Source: Opitutus sp. GAS368 (lineage in GTDB: Bacteria > Verrucomicrobiota > Verrucomicrobiia > Opitutales > Opitutaceae). From it: DNA of 7,406 nucleotides. Location of the stretch: contig CAMATV010000164.1 of the NCBI GenBank assembly GCA_945861235.1, positions 1 to 7,406 of the forward strand, written 5' to 3'. The stretch's first letter is position 1, and each line of letters begins with the position of its first letter. Position numbers and translations under genes: made by a program. Below, piece by piece: positions 6,871 through 7,406 of the stretch. Below the pieces are notes generated by a model. It made no database searches. It was given only the letters and a program-made list of their open reading frames with translations, and was not told the origin of the DNA.

Positions 6871-6893
6871 GGATAAGTTCTTGTTTTCACCCT

Positions 6894-7406
6894 CTAATGC
6901 CAAGTGATGCGCGCCTGCTCGTTTTTGATGTCGAGCCACACCGAAGCCTGGCGAAAGTCGCGGGTATAAATGGAGCCCTCCCGCTGCGCCTTTCCCGTGG
7001 GCGGTCCCAGCGGGCGCTCAAACTCGGGCGGACGCTTCAGCCACGTCGAACTCTTGGTCGCATCGTAGCCGTCGTGCGCAAGGAAGTAGGAATATTTTTC
7101 CGCGCAGATCAGAAACATTGCGAGACAGTAGGTGAGCCGCCGTTGGGTCTCCGCCTCCTTGGTTGCGCGGTTGCGAATCTCATCCGTCAGCTGCGCGTTG
7201 CCGGTTTCGCCCAAAGCGAGTTTTCCCATTCCGGCAGTGAATGCCACGATAACTCCCCGGCGGGCCGCCTCCTGAGCGGCGGCGATTCCTTTGGCGACAT
7301 ATTCCTCGCGGGGGATCGTGCCCACCGTGGTTTCGAAGCCTTCGAAATAGGAGCCGTCGAAGGCGCCCAACCAACCGAGTCCGGCATCGGGAAATCGGGC
7401 GCGCAC
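6894..7406 (-). CDS. Putative glycoside hydrolase paralogue, C-terminal part (runs off right edge)
   Basis: Last 170 codons of a protein paralogous to the next gene downstream, so probably the same GHL15-like predicted glycoside hydrolase type. The coding frame continues out of the window; the GTG at the edge (7404-7406) is treated as an internal Val codon. Visible motifs are LGWLGAFDGSYFEGFE (10-25 of the fragment), GVIVAFTAGMG (51-61), ICAEKYSYFLAHDGY (100-114) and EFERPLGPP (128-136). The final 43 residues match the downstream protein at 24 positions by eye and end QARITWH. It stops with TAG, 23 bp before the GTG start of the paralogue. The strand-end Glu of the paralogue's GVMIEHFGG aligns roughly with DGSYFEGFE here, a possible shared active-site region (inference). 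It is the most promoter-proximal gene visible. Whether it has a signal peptide cannot be seen. Confidence 0.7.
   Translation of the reverse strand: MRARFPDAGLGWLGAFDGSYFEGFETTVGTIPREEYVAKGIAAAQEAARRGVIVAFTAGMGKLALGETGNAQLTDEIRNRATKEAETQRRLTYCLAMFLICAEKYSYFLAHDGYDATKSSTWLKRPPEFERPLGPPTGKAQREGSIYTRDFRQASVWLDIKNEQARITWH

Noticed and set aside
5752..6876. Plus-strand open frame of 374 codons mirroring the putative glycoside hydrolase
   Set aside because: Its limits nearly coincide with the minus-strand gene and its translation has low-complexity Gly/Arg/Glu composition, so it is a complementary-strand shadow.
6871..6893. Promoter or terminator in the 23-bp gap between the two putative glycoside hydrolases
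   Set aside because: The gap is AT-richer than its surroundings but too short for a -35/-10 pair, and no hairpin with a T run is visible.
7404..7406. GTG at the right edge as the true start of the upstream putative glycoside hydrolase
   Set aside because: The product would be less than half the length of its paralogue and lack a signal peptide; the frame is simply cut by the window.
1..7406. CRISPR array, tRNA or rRNA gene, insertion sequence, attachment site
   Set aside because: No spaced direct repeats, cloverleaf, rRNA segment, transposase or terminal inverted repeats were seen; coding sequence fills nearly the whole window.

Overview
The window comes from a GC-rich bacterium, most likely of the PVC superphylum and probably Verrucomicrobiota (Opitutae-like); Planctomycetota is the main alternative. 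The best evidence is the 1132-residue protein at 166-3564. It joins a secreted beta-propeller 'dehydrogenase' domain, helical HEAT-like repeats and a CxxCH heme domain, an architecture characteristic of that superphylum. The neighbouring secreted ThuA, SGNH, sulfatase and putative glycoside-hydrolase genes fit the same assignment. No rRNA or other marker gene is present, so the taxonomy is inference.

All six genes lie on the minus strand and read from high to low coordinates. In transcription order they are: (1) the C-terminal part of a putative glycoside hydrolase (6894-7406, cut by the right edge); (2) a complete paralogue of it (5749-6870, GTG start); (3) a secreted ThuA-domain protein (4853-5719); (4) an SGNH-like protein with altered catalytic blocks (3561-4856); (5) the large propeller/HEAT/cytochrome protein (166-3564); (6) the first 47 codons of a sulfatase (1-143, cut by the left edge). 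Gaps are 22, 29 and 23 bp. The ThuA/SGNH and SGNH/propeller junctions are 4-bp ATGA overlaps. This is almost certainly one operon, with its promoter beyond the right edge and its end beyond the left edge. No RNA gene, mobile element, CRISPR array, terminator or convincing promoter was seen, and no gap exceeds 29 bp.

Five genes begin with a visible export signal or hydrophobic N-terminus; the sixth has lost its N-terminus to the window edge. The products therefore probably act together outside the cytoplasm. The contents suggest breakdown of a glycan that may be sulfated: putative glycosidases, a sulfatase, a ThuA protein (a family linked to sugar oxidation or modification), an SGNH protein (a fold common among carbohydrate esterases) and a heme protein that could take electrons from an oxidised sugar. 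The substrate cannot be read from the sequence.

The most unusual feature is that the ThuA and sulfatase genes, whose mature domains are unrelated, share nearly the same 5' end: 57 of 64 aligned bases are identical across the start codon and signal peptide. Also notable are the tightly coupled ThuA-SGNH-heme block, the SGNH protein lacking the usual Ser, Asn and Asp motif residues, and a 43-nt pure purine/pyrimidine tract inside a signal-peptide sequence.
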